Source: Mucilaginibacter sp. OK283 (GTDB lineage Bacteria; Bacteroidota; Bacteroidia; Sphingobacteriales; Sphingobacteriaceae). Taken from it: DNA of 64,000 bases. The DNA lies in contig NZ_FODR01000004.1 in the NCBI RefSeq assembly GCF_900110415.1, forward strand, positions 1-64,000. The letters are read 5' to 3'. Made by a program: the position numbers and the translations under genes. Below are positions 54,011 through 63,884 of this stretch, in pieces (position 1 is the first letter of the stretch; every line of letters begins with the position of its first letter). The notes beneath the pieces are model-generated. The model was not told the origin of the DNA, did not search any database, and worked only from the letters and a program-made list of their open reading frames with translations.

Positions 54011-55083
54011 AAGGGTATGATTAAATCTACGAAATACTCTTCATCCGTTGAAGATATCTTCAGCATAAAATCATCCTTATACAACAGTTCGAGCCGCCGT
54101 TTGATGTTGGCCAGCCCTAAACCACTGTTTTTACGGTCAGCAGGCCAGATATCCGGGCCTTTGGAATTACGGCACTTGAAATAAAGATTTCCATCGTTAA
54201 CCGAGATATTAATGCGGATATATTCCTGCTCTTCCGTCATGTCCACACTGTATTTAATGGCATTTTCCAGGAACGTGGTAAATAGATTTGGCGGCAAAAA
54301 GATGTTTTTCAGACGGCCCTGGGGGATTGCCGCCTCCATAGTAACCGAAAGTTTATCACGGCGGATATTTTCTAATTCCGCCAGGTTAGAAAGAAAATCC
54401 AGTTCTGAGAGTAAAGAGGTCTTCGCCTCGCCGTTCTCGTATAACTGGTACCTTAAAAATTCGGAAAGTTTCATGATAACCGTAGTCGCTTTTTCCGGAT
54501 CGATGCGGATTAGCGCCTTTACGTTGTTCAGCATATTGAACAGGAAGTGAGGATTGATCTGGTTTCGCAGCTCGTTCAGCTCCATTCTAAGGGTTAAATT
54601 ATTCAATTCGGTAATCCGCTCCTTGTCTTTGATCCATTGTCCGAAAAGTTTCATCATGGTGGTTACCAGAATAATGGCAATAGATACACCCGTGCCTGCA
54701 TACAAGCCGATATTATCCGAATCCGATAATGATTTTGCAATTCCGCTAGCCTCAAAATAAGCATCCAACAGATAGGATACTAACACTAATGTGCTGAAGA
54801 CCATCAGTATCAGCAGAATCATATAAATAAAATATCGGCCCTTAAAGAAAAAAATCGGCACCAATACGTACATATTCAGGTAAGTCATCGCGACAAAACC
54901 AAAATAAACATCGAACAATCGGAAATATCTGTACGCCTCGCCGTATTCCTTAGACCAGTCGGAGCTATATATAAAGAAAAAAAGCCCGAGTAAGAATATA
55001 ATATGTCGCAGAAGCCGGTAACGCGTATTAATCAATACGTTAATTGCCTGGTCATTCTTCTGCGCATCGGTATATCGGTCCAT
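54007..55083 (-). CDS. LytS-like sensor histidine kinase
   Basis: A 358-residue kinase. Four membrane helices in the first 160 residues (LLRHIIFLLGLFFFIY, FFKGRYFIYMILLILM and others) lead to a coiled linker (KERITELNNLTLRMELNELR), then the phospho-accepting His in NQINPHFLFNMLNN (His_kinase family), and the ATP site FLENAIKYS with SGLGLANIKRRLELLY. No extracellular sensor domain, so it probably senses in the membrane. Paired with the LytTR regulator. Confidence 0.94.
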   Translation of the reverse strand: MDRYTDAQKNDQAINVLINTRYRLLRHIIFLLGLFFFIYSSDWSKEYGEAYRYFRLFDVYFGFVAMTYLNMYVLVPIFFFKGRYFIYMILLILMVFSTLVLVSYLLDAYFEASGIAKSLSDSDNIGLYAGTGVSIAIILVTTMMKLFGQWIKDKERITELNNLTLRMELNELRNQINPHFLFNMLNNVKALIRIDPEKATTVIMKLSEFLRYQLYENGEAKTSLLSELDFLSNLAELENIRRDKLSVTMEAAIPQGRLKNIFLPPNLFTTFLENAIKYSVDMTEEQEYIRINISVNDGNLYFKCRNSKGPDIWPADRKNSGLGLANIKRRLELLYKDDFMLKISSTDEEYFVDLIIPL

Positions 55084-55238
55084 ATATCTGGAGGATTGAG
55101 TAAAACAAAAATAGGATATTTCATCCGGCAGACAGTGGAATTTATACCAAGCCCGTGATTCCTTCTACAAAAGGCCCGGTAAACCGACATTTAGGAGAAA
55201 ATATAAAGAGTTTGGCCGATGCAGCCATTAAATTCCGG

Positions 55239-56024
55239 TCAGGCATATATTTTATTTATGAATCCTTTTACGGAGTTGAAGGTTAATCCGGCTGCCTCTT
55301 TATGAGGTGTATGGCCTACATCCGGGATAATATACTTTTCTGCCTTACCGCTTATTCCGCTTATTGTTTTTTCTACCTGATTCAATGTGCCATATTCATC
55401 TGCTTCTCCCTGAATAAACAAAAGCGGGCATTTAATACATGGTAAAAAGTGCTCAATATTCCAATCTCTGTAGTCGCTTCCCGTCCAGGTTTCTGTCCAG
55501 GCTTTAAAAATGGTATCCACCTTATTACCGTGATATTTTTGCAGACGCTCAGCCAGATCGGTGTTCCTATATGCTTCTATCGCTTTAGAAATCCCCCTTA
55601 ACGTCACATCTTCCACAAAAATATGAGCGGCTTCACATATCACCGCCGTAATCCGTACCGCATATTTGCTTGCTGCAATCAGGGCAATGGAGCCTCCGTC
55701 GCTATGACCAAACAGAATTGTTTGATCGATGTCAAATGTATTCAACAGATCATTCAACACATCTGCCTCTAATTCCAAATAGTTAACCGGCCTTTTGTAC
55801 GAGTTCATTGGTTCAGATTGACCGTAACCTAAACGGTCATACGCCAATACATTACATTGTGTTGCGTCTGCGAGTTTTTGAGGCAGATCCCTCCAGAGGG
55901 TTACACAACCCAAAGAATCGTGAAGAAATACAATTGTCGGGGCATTTTTATAAGTGTTTTGAAACGCCACATAAAGATCTTTCCCGTTTATGTTCATCAG
56001 CATACCGCCCTTGCTCGTTGTCAT
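55239..56024 (-). CDS. alpha/beta hydrolase, cytoplasmic
   Basis: A 261-residue hydrolase without a signal peptide; the frame also has an ATG 7 codons in (MLMNINGKDL). Nucleophile in LFGHSDGGSIALIAA, acid in QGEADEYG, base in DVGHTPHKEA. The oxyanion segment is FLHDSLGCVTLW, with Asp where HGG or HGxx is usual, and a lid region of about 70 residues follows the nucleophile half. It resembles haloperoxidase/haloalkane-type members; substrate unknown. Minus strand, 155 bp from the kinase gene. Confidence 0.9.
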   Translation of the reverse strand: MTTSKGGMLMNINGKDLYVAFQNTYKNAPTIVFLHDSLGCVTLWRDLPQKLADATQCNVLAYDRLGYGQSEPMNSYKRPVNYLELEADVLNDLLNTFDIDQTILFGHSDGGSIALIAASKYAVRITAVICEAAHIFVEDVTLRGISKAIEAYRNTDLAERLQKYHGNKVDTIFKAWTETWTGSDYRDWNIEHFLPCIKCPLLFIQGEADEYGTLNQVEKTISGISGKAEKYIIPDVGHTPHKEAAGLTFNSVKGFINKIYA

Positions 56025-56371
56025 TAAATAGATATCAGATTAAACTATTCACTGTATTCTGCTTTTGGATTCCAGCTCAATTTCGGTTTGCGTCATATCT
56101 GATTTTGCTATTTAATTAAATAGATAGGGTTCGCCTTATTCTATACCTGCCGTCCCACGTAATAAACAATGTCCCTAAATTATCTAAACACCCGGAAACT
56201 GCAAATCGGCCGTTAGCATGGATTTCCGAAATACTTTTATGGGTATTGTCTTTAGTGTTTCTATAACAAATGGCACTACGTATAAATTAAATGGGGTTTG
56301 ATATAATTCTGTAAAAGTCAATAGCAGCCAACAGTACTTTTAGTATTAATAACCCCCAAAAGCTCAATTCT
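56025..56371. other. divergent intergenic region with a 16-bp palindrome
   Basis: No gene. CTATTTAATTAAATAG (56108-56123) is a perfect palindrome 84 bp upstream of the hydrolase start. Nearby, CAGATTAAACTATT (56035-56048) and ATATCTGATTTTGCTATTT give loose repeats of the same words. A -7-like TACTTTTA (56335-56342) precedes the TonB receptor start by 29 bp. A regulator-binding palindrome is possible. Confidence 0.4.
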
Positions 56372-58696
56372 ATGATTAAAGTACTACTCTTTATAATCCT
56401 GATAACATCAGTATCGTCATCCTTCGCACAAAAAAAACATACGGTCAGCGGTATTATCAGGGATGGAGCAACCGGCGAGCAACTGATCGGTGCTACGGTA
56501 AAAATAAAAGAACTCCCTCAAAACGGAACAGCGACCAACAGCTATGGTTTTTATTCGATATCGGCTTATGAGGGCGAATATACCCTTTTGTTTACATACG
56601 TAGGGTATCAGACAGTTACACGCCAGGTTTCCATGCACCAAAATCAAACAATTAATATAGAATTACCTCCAAAGAGCGAACTGAAAGAAGTAGTAATCAG
56701 TTCGAACAAGCCCAATAATGATCAGATCGTTTCACCGCAAATGGGTGTTGAAAAGCTAAGTATGACGCAGATTAACCAGGTACCGGTATTATTGGGCGAA
56801 AGAGATATACTAAAAACTATTTCCCTGTTACCCGGTATAAAGTCAGCAGGGGAAGGAAATACGGGATTTTACGTACGTGGCGGGGCTTCTGATCAGAACC
56901 TGATCCTGCTGGACGAAGCAACGGTTTATAATGCTTCGCATTTTTTTGGCTTTTTCTCAACTTTTAATTCCGATGCTATCAAGGACGTCAGTATCTACAA
57001 AGGCGGCATGCCGGCCGAGTACGGCGGCAGGCTGTCTTCAGTGCTGGATGTCAAAATGAACGACGGCAATAAAAAGGAATTTGCTGCTCAGGGCGGACTG
57101 GGCCTGATTTCCTCCCGTCTCAAAGTGGAGGGGCCATTAATAAATGATAAAGGATCGTTTATGGTCAGCGCACGCCGGACCTATATCGATCTTTTTTTAA
57201 AAGCCTCATCAGATTCGTCCATTAAAGGCAGTTCCCTCTACTTTTATGATATTAATGCTAAGGCCAACTACCATTTTGATGACAAGAACGCGATTTACCT
57301 TTCGGGATACCTTGGCAAGGATGTTTTAAGTATAAAAAACACATTTGGCACTAATTGGGGTAATTCCACAGGCACAATCAGGTTTAACCATATATTTAAC
57401 AACCAGCTGTTTTCCAATACATCCCTGGTATTCAGTAACTATAATTACGCCATACAAAGCTTTCAAGGCAATTCCGATTTTAAGGCAACTTCAAAAATTA
57501 CGGATATCAACCTGAAAGAAGACCTTCAATTTTCCATGGGCAATGATCACATGCTGAAATTCGGATTGAATGTCCTGCATCATACCATTACGCCGGGTGA
57601 TATTACCACCAGCGCCACATCCACCTTTAATAGCAGAAGTATAGAACAACGATATGGTTTTGAAAATGCTGCTTATATCAGTGATGAATGGAGGGTAAAT
57701 GATAAATTAACCTTACTCTACGGGATAAGATTAAGCAGCATGTTTTTATTGGGTCCCGGTACTTTCAGTACTTATGATGCGGCAGGTAAGACTGTAACTT
57801 CAACGACTTACGGTTCCGGGCAATTTGTAAAGTCATATGTTAACCCCGAACCCCGTATTTCTGCAAGCTATCTGTTAAATGACGGAAGTTCTGTTAAGGC
57901 TTCCTACAACCGAAATACGCAAAATATACATTTATTGACCAATTCCAGCAGCAGTGTTCGGACTGATCTCTACGTCATGAGCAGCAACAACATCAAACCG
58001 GAAATAGCTGATCAGGTATCAACGGGTTGGTTTAAAAATTTTAAAGATAATACCTATGAGTTTTCTGCCGAGGTTTATTACAAATGGCTGCAGCACCAAA
58101 TCGACTATAAAGATGGCGCGCAATTGATCGCCAACCAGGATGTCGAATCCCAACTGACGTACGGAGCAGGCAGGGCATATGGTCTGGAACTGTTTTTAAA
58201 GAAAAAATATGGCCGTTTTAACGGCTGGATTGGATATACACTTTCCCGTACCGAACGAAAGTTCAATGCCATTAATAACGGACATTATTACCCCGCCACG
58301 CAAGACCGGACGCATGATCTTTCAGTAGTGGGTATCTACCAGTTGAATAAGCGCTGGTCATTTTCCGGTACATTTACTTATGGAACCGGAAACGCGGTCA
58401 GCTATCCGACCGGCAAATATAATATAGGCGGCCTGACTACCTTTTCTTACTCTCAGCGAAACGGTTACCGTATGCCGGCATCAAACAGGCTGGATGTCGG
58501 TGCCACCCTCGAAGGAAAAGAACATAAAAAATACCATTCGAGCTGGACATTCGGGATCTATAACTTATATGGTTACCGGAATCCATACCTCATTACTTTC
58601 CGCGATAGCAAGACCGTGCCTAATACGACCGAAGCGGTACAGACCAGCATTTTTGCAACACCGATACCATCAATTACCTGGAATTTTAAATTTTAA
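56372..58696 (+). CDS. TonB-dependent receptor with carboxypeptidase-like N-terminus
   Basis: A 774-residue outer-membrane receptor. Signal (LLFIILITSVSSSFAQ), then a carboxypeptidase-like repeat (VSGIIRDGATGEQLIGATVK to YTLLFTYVGYQ), plug (LLGERDILKTISLLPGIKS, GFYVRGGASDQNLILLDEA, IYKGGMPAEYGGRLSSVLDV) and a 22-strand barrel ending in PSITWNFKF. It lacks the SusC extensions. It is followed in 12 bp by a DUF4249 lipoprotein, a partnership seen widely in Bacteroidota. Ligand unknown. Confidence 0.94.
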   Translation: MIKVLLFIILITSVSSSFAQKKHTVSGIIRDGATGEQLIGATVKIKELPQNGTATNSYGFYSISAYEGEYTLLFTYVGYQTVTRQVSMHQNQTINIELPPKSELKEVVISSNKPNNDQIVSPQMGVEKLSMTQINQVPVLLGERDILKTISLLPGIKSAGEGNTGFYVRGGASDQNLILLDEATVYNASHFFGFFSTFNSDAIKDVSIYKGGMPAEYGGRLSSVLDVKMNDGNKKEFAAQGGLGLISSRLKVEGPLINDKGSFMVSARRTYIDLFLKASSDSSIKGSSLYFYDINAKANYHFDDKNAIYLSGYLGKDVLSIKNTFGTNWGNSTGTIRFNHIFNNQLFSNTSLVFSNYNYAIQSFQGNSDFKATSKITDINLKEDLQFSMGNDHMLKFGLNVLHHTITPGDITTSATSTFNSRSIEQRYGFENAAYISDEWRVNDKLTLLYGIRLSSMFLLGPGTFSTYDAAGKTVTSTTYGSGQFVKSYVNPEPRISASYLLNDGSSVKASYNRNTQNIHLLTNSSSSVRTDLYVMSSNNIKPEIADQVSTGWFKNFKDNTYEFSAEVYYKWLQHQIDYKDGAQLIANQDVESQLTYGAGRAYGLELFLKKKYGRFNGWIGYTLSRTERKFNAINNGHYYPATQDRTHDLSVVGIYQLNKRWSFSGTFTYGTGNAVSYPTGKYNIGGLTTFSYSQRNGYRMPASNRLDVGATLEGKEHKKYHSSWTFGIYNLYGYRNPYLITFRDSKTVPNTTEAVQTSIFATPIPSITWNFKF

Positions 58697-58708
58697 CAAT
58701 CAGACTAC

Positions 58709-59512
58709 ATGAAAATAATGACCATAAAATATCAGCTTACCGCCATTCTGATTTTGCTGGCAACTGCATCCTGCACCAAAGTTATTGATCTTAAATTAGG
58801 GAATAATACAGGTAAGCTGGTTATTGAAGGCAATATTACAGATACTGGCAGCCACCAATCCATCATGCTTAGCCAGAACGTTCCCTTTTCCAATACCAAC
58901 ACTTATCCCCCTGTCAGCGGGGCTGTAGTTTCTGTAAGGGACGACAAGGGTAATATTTATCCGTTCACTGAAGGAGCTGCAGGAACCTATTCCACCAACA
59001 TGATGAAAACAACAACGGGTGTTTCCTATACGATGACTGTTTTAACTAACGGCGAAACTTATTCTGCAAATTCAACAATGCCGGCACTTGTTCAGTTAGA
59101 TTCTATAACAACCCAAAAAAAAGAATTTAATAATAGTAAAGGCCAACAGAATGTTCTTGTGCATTACAAAGACCCGGCCGGGCTAGGCAATCAGTATCGT
59201 TTCGTGATGTATGTAAATAACATCCAGGTCAAATGGATTTTTGCTTTTAATGACGATTTCACCGACGGCAGGTATGTTAATAATGATCTGCAGGAGGACG
59301 ATATTGATATTTATAGAGGAGACACCGTTACCGTGGAAATGCAATGTATTGACAAACCCATTTATACTTATTGGCTGACGTTGATGCAACAAGCCGGTAA
59401 TGGTCCTGAAGGATCAGTTGCTCCTTCTAACCCGCCTACTAATATAACCCCGGCCACCCTGGGCTATTTCAGTGCACATACGACACAAATCAAAACCATT
59501 ATTGTAAAATAG
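58709..59512 (+). CDS. DUF4249 lipoprotein, partner of the TonB receptor
   Basis: A 267-residue lipoprotein (signal ILILLATASC, lipidated Cys). The mature start CTKVIDLKLGNNTGKLVIEG and the repeated beta segments (SGAVVSVRDDKGNIYPF, YTMTVLTNGETYSANS) are typical of DUF4249 proteins. It likely sits on the outer leaflet over the receptor and helps bind its ligand. A start 4 codons later (MTIKYQ) is possible. Confidence 0.9.
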   Translation: MKIMTIKYQLTAILILLATASCTKVIDLKLGNNTGKLVIEGNITDTGSHQSIMLSQNVPFSNTNTYPPVSGAVVSVRDDKGNIYPFTEGAAGTYSTNMMKTTTGVSYTMTVLTNGETYSANSTMPALVQLDSITTQKKEFNNSKGQQNVLVHYKDPAGLGNQYRFVMYVNNIQVKWIFAFNDDFTDGRYVNNDLQEDDIDIYRGDTVTVEMQCIDKPIYTYWLTLMQQAGNGPEGSVAPSNPPTNITPATLGYFSAHTTQIKTIIVK

Positions 59513-59983
59513 CTTGTATTGTGCTTACAAAAGGCGCTGTGATTTCAAATGTGCAATAATATCCTATTTGGCATGCCCCCAATTATAAAGTGAATACAGA
59601 CGTCATTCCAATTTCCTTAAAACTATCAGCTTAACCAGCTTACAATATTGACAGATATCCTTGGGCTTAACTAATGTAAAAGTATGTCTTTGATTTTTAG
59701 ACTGGCTATAGCCGCTAAGGCATAAACATTTTCCTTCAAGCGGGTAGCACCTGCTGATCAATAATTCAGTTGTTTGTTCACCTATCTGTGTATCGGTCTG
59801 CTTATCTGTGTATTCCGGCAGAATAAGAATAGGGAATTCCGTCCGCCGGACCGCGAATTTACACTAAGGACATAATTTCTTAAGCGAAAAAACCGGACAA
59901 AGCGGGGTTTGGTAGAAAATGCAGCGGGGTTAGTATAAAAACAAAATTCAGCATTGTTTCAGCACCTTTCTTTGCGCTAAATC
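59513..59983. other. intergenic region with an 11-bp direct repeat
   Basis: No gene. TATCTGTGTAT occurs at 59783-59793 and again at 59803-59813, 20 bp start to start. Paired 9-11 bp direct repeats about two turns apart resemble LytTR regulator sites. They lie 171 bp before the next gene. The rest has no recognised signal. Confidence 0.4.
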
Positions 59984-60436
59984 ATGAATACGAAGGATCT
60001 GAAAACACTTAAAAAGTTAGCCGTAAATATAGCATCTGGTGCTGGTATGTCCGTGGACAGCCAATGCGGAAAACTTACAGAACTGGCCTATTTGTGTCAC
60101 TTCGTTCAATGTTACCGGCCGTCGATGCATATTGCCGGGTGGCAGCGTCATCCGGTGTATATTATGGAAGACGCGGGAACCAAAACAGGTATCGCTTTTT
60201 GTGACCTCCAGTTGCCGCTAAACCTGACAATGCATCAGGAAGCCCCGGCTTCCAATAATTCAGCCGATTCTGATACGCGGGATGTTGCAGAGTTATGGCT
60301 GGTTTTGGTAGCCGGGGATATAACGAAGCGTAAATCCTTTTTTCTTGATCTGGTAAAAGTACATCAGCTATCCACAACTTTCGATAAGATATTCCTTTTC
60401 GATTTTTTTCAATCAATAATCCAAGTCATTAAGTAA
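59984..60436 (+). CDS. unknown small cytoplasmic protein at the head of an efflux run
   Basis: A 150-residue protein of no recognised family and no signal peptide or membrane helix. It has five cysteines or so in its first half (SQCGKLTELAYLCHFVQCYR), a pattern of mixed strands, and an AELWLVLVAGDITKRKSFFLDL stretch (in two parts), ending in a hydrophobic helix (KIFLFDFFQSIIQVIK). It begins at ATG and ends 2 bp before the next gene, so it is co-transcribed with the outer-membrane protein and efflux genes. Function not inferred. Confidence 0.6.
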   Translation: MNTKDLKTLKKLAVNIASGAGMSVDSQCGKLTELAYLCHFVQCYRPSMHIAGWQRHPVYIMEDAGTKTGIAFCDLQLPLNLTMHQEAPASNNSADSDTRDVAELWLVLVAGDITKRKSFFLDLVKVHQLSTTFDKIFLFDFFQSIIQVIK

Positions 60437-60438
60437 TT

Positions 60439-61428
60439 ATGAAAACCACGAACAAGCTCCTGCTCACCGTCGCGGCATTGATCCTGTCAAAAAACGGTTT
60501 CGCGCAAAACCAGGACAGTATAACCACCAAAAAAGTGGTGGCTTATGCCGCCAATAAATTTCCTGAAACCAGAACCTTCAATTTTGAATTTTCAGGTTCC
60601 GGACCCTATAATTTCACTTCGACCTTACGGGGCGAAGCATTACCCGCAGGCAGGGTAACGAACTGGACGCAAGCGAGGGCAAGTGCCAACATCAATTTCA
60701 TCAAATCGAAACACTGGATACTGGGAACTACGTTTACCTATCGTTTCACTTCGCTTACCGCCGCCCTGAATGAACCTGTTTCAGGTCTTACTAGTTCAGT
60801 GAATGAGAATTTTCAATACCATAATTCGTCCTTAAACCTGGCTTACGTATCAAAACTGTTTGATAAAACAACCATATACTCCAGTAGCGTAAGTATTGAC
60901 GGAAGTGAAAAACAGTTTGAGCGGGTTCGGGGGCAGTTTGCTGCAACAATGTTATTAAAGGCCGACGCGCGGACAAAAATGGGTATCGGTTTTGTTGTCA
61001 ACATTGACCCAAGTGCTCAGTTGCCGATACTTCCGGTATTCACTTACGAACATCGCTTTGACAACGGACTTGTCGCGGATATTACCCTGCCCAGGAATAT
61101 ATTTATCCGGAAACAGGTATTTAGAAATGGCAGAATCACCCTGGGTACTGAACTGGATCGCACCAGTTTCTACCTGTATCACCTGGACAATACCGGACGG
61201 ACCTTTGAATTTAACCAGGTCGATCTGAATAACGGGCTGATCTATGAATACCGGCTTTGGGATTATTTTATCCTGACCATGAAGGGGGGATTGAAGACCA
61301 GTCTGTCGCCCCGGATATTCGACCGTAACAAATCTTATAATGATCCGATTTTTCAGGCAAAAGCTGATCCCTCAGCATATTTCAACGTTGGGATTTCCTT
61401 CAACCCCTTTGCAAAGAAAAGAAGATAA
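60439..61428 (+). CDS. predicted outer-membrane beta-barrel protein
   Basis: A 329-residue exported protein (signal LLLTVAALILSKNGFAQ). It has repeated amphipathic strands ending in aromatic residues (FNFEFSGSGPYNFTST, WILGTTFTYRFTS, FILTMKGGLKTSL) and closes with YFNVGISFNPF and a basic tail. The layout is that of a barrel of the DUF6268 type, often found beside RND efflux genes in Bacteroidota. It is 44 bp before the TolC gene. Confidence 0.7.
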   Translation: MKTTNKLLLTVAALILSKNGFAQNQDSITTKKVVAYAANKFPETRTFNFEFSGSGPYNFTSTLRGEALPAGRVTNWTQARASANINFIKSKHWILGTTFTYRFTSLTAALNEPVSGLTSSVNENFQYHNSSLNLAYVSKLFDKTTIYSSSVSIDGSEKQFERVRGQFAATMLLKADARTKMGIGFVVNIDPSAQLPILPVFTYEHRFDNGLVADITLPRNIFIRKQVFRNGRITLGTELDRTSFYLYHLDNTGRTFEFNQVDLNNGLIYEYRLWDYFILTMKGGLKTSLSPRIFDRNKSYNDPIFQAKADPSAYFNVGISFNPFAKKRR

Positions 61429-61472
61429 TCACAACCCTTAAACGCCAGCGGCTGCTATCAAACCGTTGTATC

Positions 61473-62828
61473 ATGAGCAAAAATATCATATTCCTATTAT
61501 TGGCATTGCTTCCTTTCCGGTTAGCAGCCCAATCATCCTGGTCGCTTAAAACCTGCATTGATTACGGCCTGAAAAATAACCGGAGCAATACCGTATACGC
61601 CAATGAAAAGAAAATCGCGGATGCCAAAGCGAGAGAGGCCCTGGCCGCTTATCTGCCCAGCATAGGGGTCACCAGCACGCTTGATGATAACCTGAAGGTT
61701 CAGGTAAGCGTCATCCCTGCCGGGATTTTCGGACCAAATGACCTGCGGGTTGCTTTTACCAAGCAGTTTAACACCAACCATCTGGCACGCGTTGATCAAA
61801 CCATTTATGATCAGTCACTGCTTACCGGTTTAAAAGCCAATAAATATAATGTCCAGCAGGCACAGCTGAACCAACGCCAGAATGACGAAACCATCATTTA
61901 TAATATCAGTACGGCTTATTCGCAGATATTCGTTTACCGGGAGCAGCTCAACCTGTTAAAAGCTAATCAGGAAACCTATAAGGGGCAAATGGAAATTATT
62001 TCCCTCCGGGTAAAAAAGGGTACAGCCTTGCAAAAGGACGCGGATAAAGTAGCCGTTGACTATAATAACGCCCAATCGCAGATTCAAGTGGCCGAGAGCA
62101 ACCTTACCCTTGCTGAAAACCAGCTCAAGTATGAGATGGGTTACCCAATCAATACTGCGCTGGCTATTGACAGTACTGCTGCCAGCGATGTGTTTATACC
62201 TGTTGCCCCGGCCCTTGCCAATAACAGCGCATTTACGGCAGATAATCGTACCGACTACCGTATTTCACAGGTGAATGCCAAACTACTGGAGATTGACGAA
62301 AGCCGGATTAAGGCAGGTGCCCTTCCTAAACTGACTGCTTATGCACAATATGGTTTCATCGGTTTCGGCGACCGGCTTGGGCCTGCCTTTTCCGGCATGT
62401 CACCCTATTCAGCAATTGGCCTTAAACTGAACATCCCGCTGTTTGATTTCTTCAAGCGCAGCGCGCAGTATAGCCAGGCCAAATATAAGCGCCTTAACGC
62501 GCAGGAGAACCTGAAGCTGGATGAGGACAAATACCATTTGGACTATGAGAACGCACGGACCAAAGTACTTAAAGAACAAAGCAACGTAGAGAATAACCGC
62601 CGTAATATACAATTGGCACAATCGGTATTCAGCACTACCGACCTTCAGTTAAAGAAAGGCACCACTGATCTTACCGATTGGCTGAACGCGCAAAACTCAT
62701 TAAAAGAAGCGCAAAATAATTACCTCAACTCGCTGTATGCCTTCTTCCAGGCCCGTATCGACCTTGAAAAAGCAGGCGGCACATTAAAAACCTTTTACAC
62801 CGGCTTATCATCAGCACATGAAAACTAA
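61473..62828 (+). CDS. TolC-family outer-membrane efflux channel
   Basis: A 451-residue channel protein (signal FLLLALLPFRLAAQ). Helical TolC repeats are clear: LKTCIDYGLKNNRSNTVYAN, YSQIFVYREQLNLLKANQET, and second-half ARTKVLKEQSNVENNRRNIQ with KKGTTDLTDWLNAQNSLKEA. The stop lies 11 bp inside the next gene, so translation is coupled to the adaptor. Confidence 0.93.
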   Translation: MSKNIIFLLLALLPFRLAAQSSWSLKTCIDYGLKNNRSNTVYANEKKIADAKAREALAAYLPSIGVTSTLDDNLKVQVSVIPAGIFGPNDLRVAFTKQFNTNHLARVDQTIYDQSLLTGLKANKYNVQQAQLNQRQNDETIIYNISTAYSQIFVYREQLNLLKANQETYKGQMEIISLRVKKGTALQKDADKVAVDYNNAQSQIQVAESNLTLAENQLKYEMGYPINTALAIDSTAASDVFIPVAPALANNSAFTADNRTDYRISQVNAKLLEIDESRIKAGALPKLTAYAQYGFIGFGDRLGPAFSGMSPYSAIGLKLNIPLFDFFKRSAQYSQAKYKRLNAQENLKLDEDKYHLDYENARTKVLKEQSNVENNRRNIQLAQSVFSTTDLQLKKGTTDLTDWLNAQNSLKEAQNNYLNSLYAFFQARIDLEKAGGTLKTFYTGLSSAHEN

Positions 62829-63876
62829 ATATATTGTACTTATAGCCCTTTTAGCGATAGTAGCGCTGATCGTATTCAGGCTTACATCCAATAAGAAGAA
62901 ACTGGACGAAAAGAACAGACCTGCACCTGTCACCGCGGTTCGTATCCCGGTTAAAGCAGCTACCGCTAAAGAGCAATTACTGGAGATCAGTATGGTGAAA
63001 ACCGGTAATCTTGCACCTTTTAAGGAAGCTAAGGCGCTTGCAAAAACCGGGGGTACCTTATTACAGGTGCGATTTAAATTAGGTGACCAGGTGAACGAAG
63101 GACAGGTTCTGGCCCTGACCGATACCCGGGCCCAGCAGCTGGAGTTACAAAAGGCGGAAACCAGTGTAGCCAAACTGCGTAACGATCTGAACACTTATAC
63201 CGAGTTGTTGCAGGGGAAGGCCGCGACACAGGAGCAGGTGAACAATATCCGGCAGGATTATTCAAATGCCCTCAATCAGGCCGGTCAGGCGCGCAAGAAC
63301 CTGGCTGATGCTTCCATTAAAGCACCAACCAGCGGCATTATATCTGCCAGGCCCGTTGAAGAAGGTGTTTTTGTAAACGGAGGTGCGGAGATAGCCACTA
63401 TCGTCAACCTGTCCAAAGCCAAGGTGCAGGTTAACCTGACGGAGGCCGAGGTTTACCAGATTATACAGAGGCAGAAAGTTAAAATAACCACCGACGTTTA
63501 TCCCGGTAAGGTTTTTGCCGGTTCGGTAACATTTATTAGTCCGCAGGCGGATCAGACCCATAATTACCTGGTAGAAATACAGATCGATAACTCGCAAAAA
63601 GCCATACTGCGTTCCGGAACTTTTGTTTATGCCGATTTCTCTGAAAAGACATCCCAACAGGTGTTGGTCATCCCGCGTGAGGCACTGACGGAAAGTATTA
63701 AGAATGCCTCGGTTTATGTGGTTGAAAATGGCATTGCCAGGCAGAAAAGTATTCAAACGGGAGCCGAAATGGGCGGTATGATCGCGGTGACCGGCGGCCT
63801 GAAAGCCGGTGATCAGGTGGTAACATCCGGCCAGATCAATTTGAAAGATGGCACGCCGGTAAGTATTTCCAAATAA
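62818..63876 (+). CDS. HlyD-family periplasmic adaptor (RND type)
   Basis: A 352-residue membrane fusion protein with an N-terminal helix (YIVLIALLAIVALIVFRLTS). Lipoyl half (GGTLLQVRFKLGDQVNEGQV), short alpha-hairpin (ELQKAETSVAKLRNDLNTYT to LNQAGQARKNLADASIKAPT), beta-barrel (YPGKVFAGSVTFISPQADQT) and membrane-proximal end (GGLKAGDQVVTSGQINLKDG). The layout is closest to AcrA-type RND adaptors. It overlaps the tolC end by 11 bp. Confidence 0.92.
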   Translation: MKTKYIVLIALLAIVALIVFRLTSNKKKLDEKNRPAPVTAVRIPVKAATAKEQLLEISMVKTGNLAPFKEAKALAKTGGTLLQVRFKLGDQVNEGQVLALTDTRAQQLELQKAETSVAKLRNDLNTYTELLQGKAATQEQVNNIRQDYSNALNQAGQARKNLADASIKAPTSGIISARPVEEGVFVNGGAEIATIVNLSKAKVQVNLTEAEVYQIIQRQKVKITTDVYPGKVFAGSVTFISPQADQTHNYLVEIQIDNSQKAILRSGTFVYADFSEKTSQQVLVIPREALTESIKNASVYVVENGIARQKSIQTGAEMGGMIAVTGGLKAGDQVVTSGQINLKDGTPVSISK

Positions 63877-63884
63877 CGACTGGT

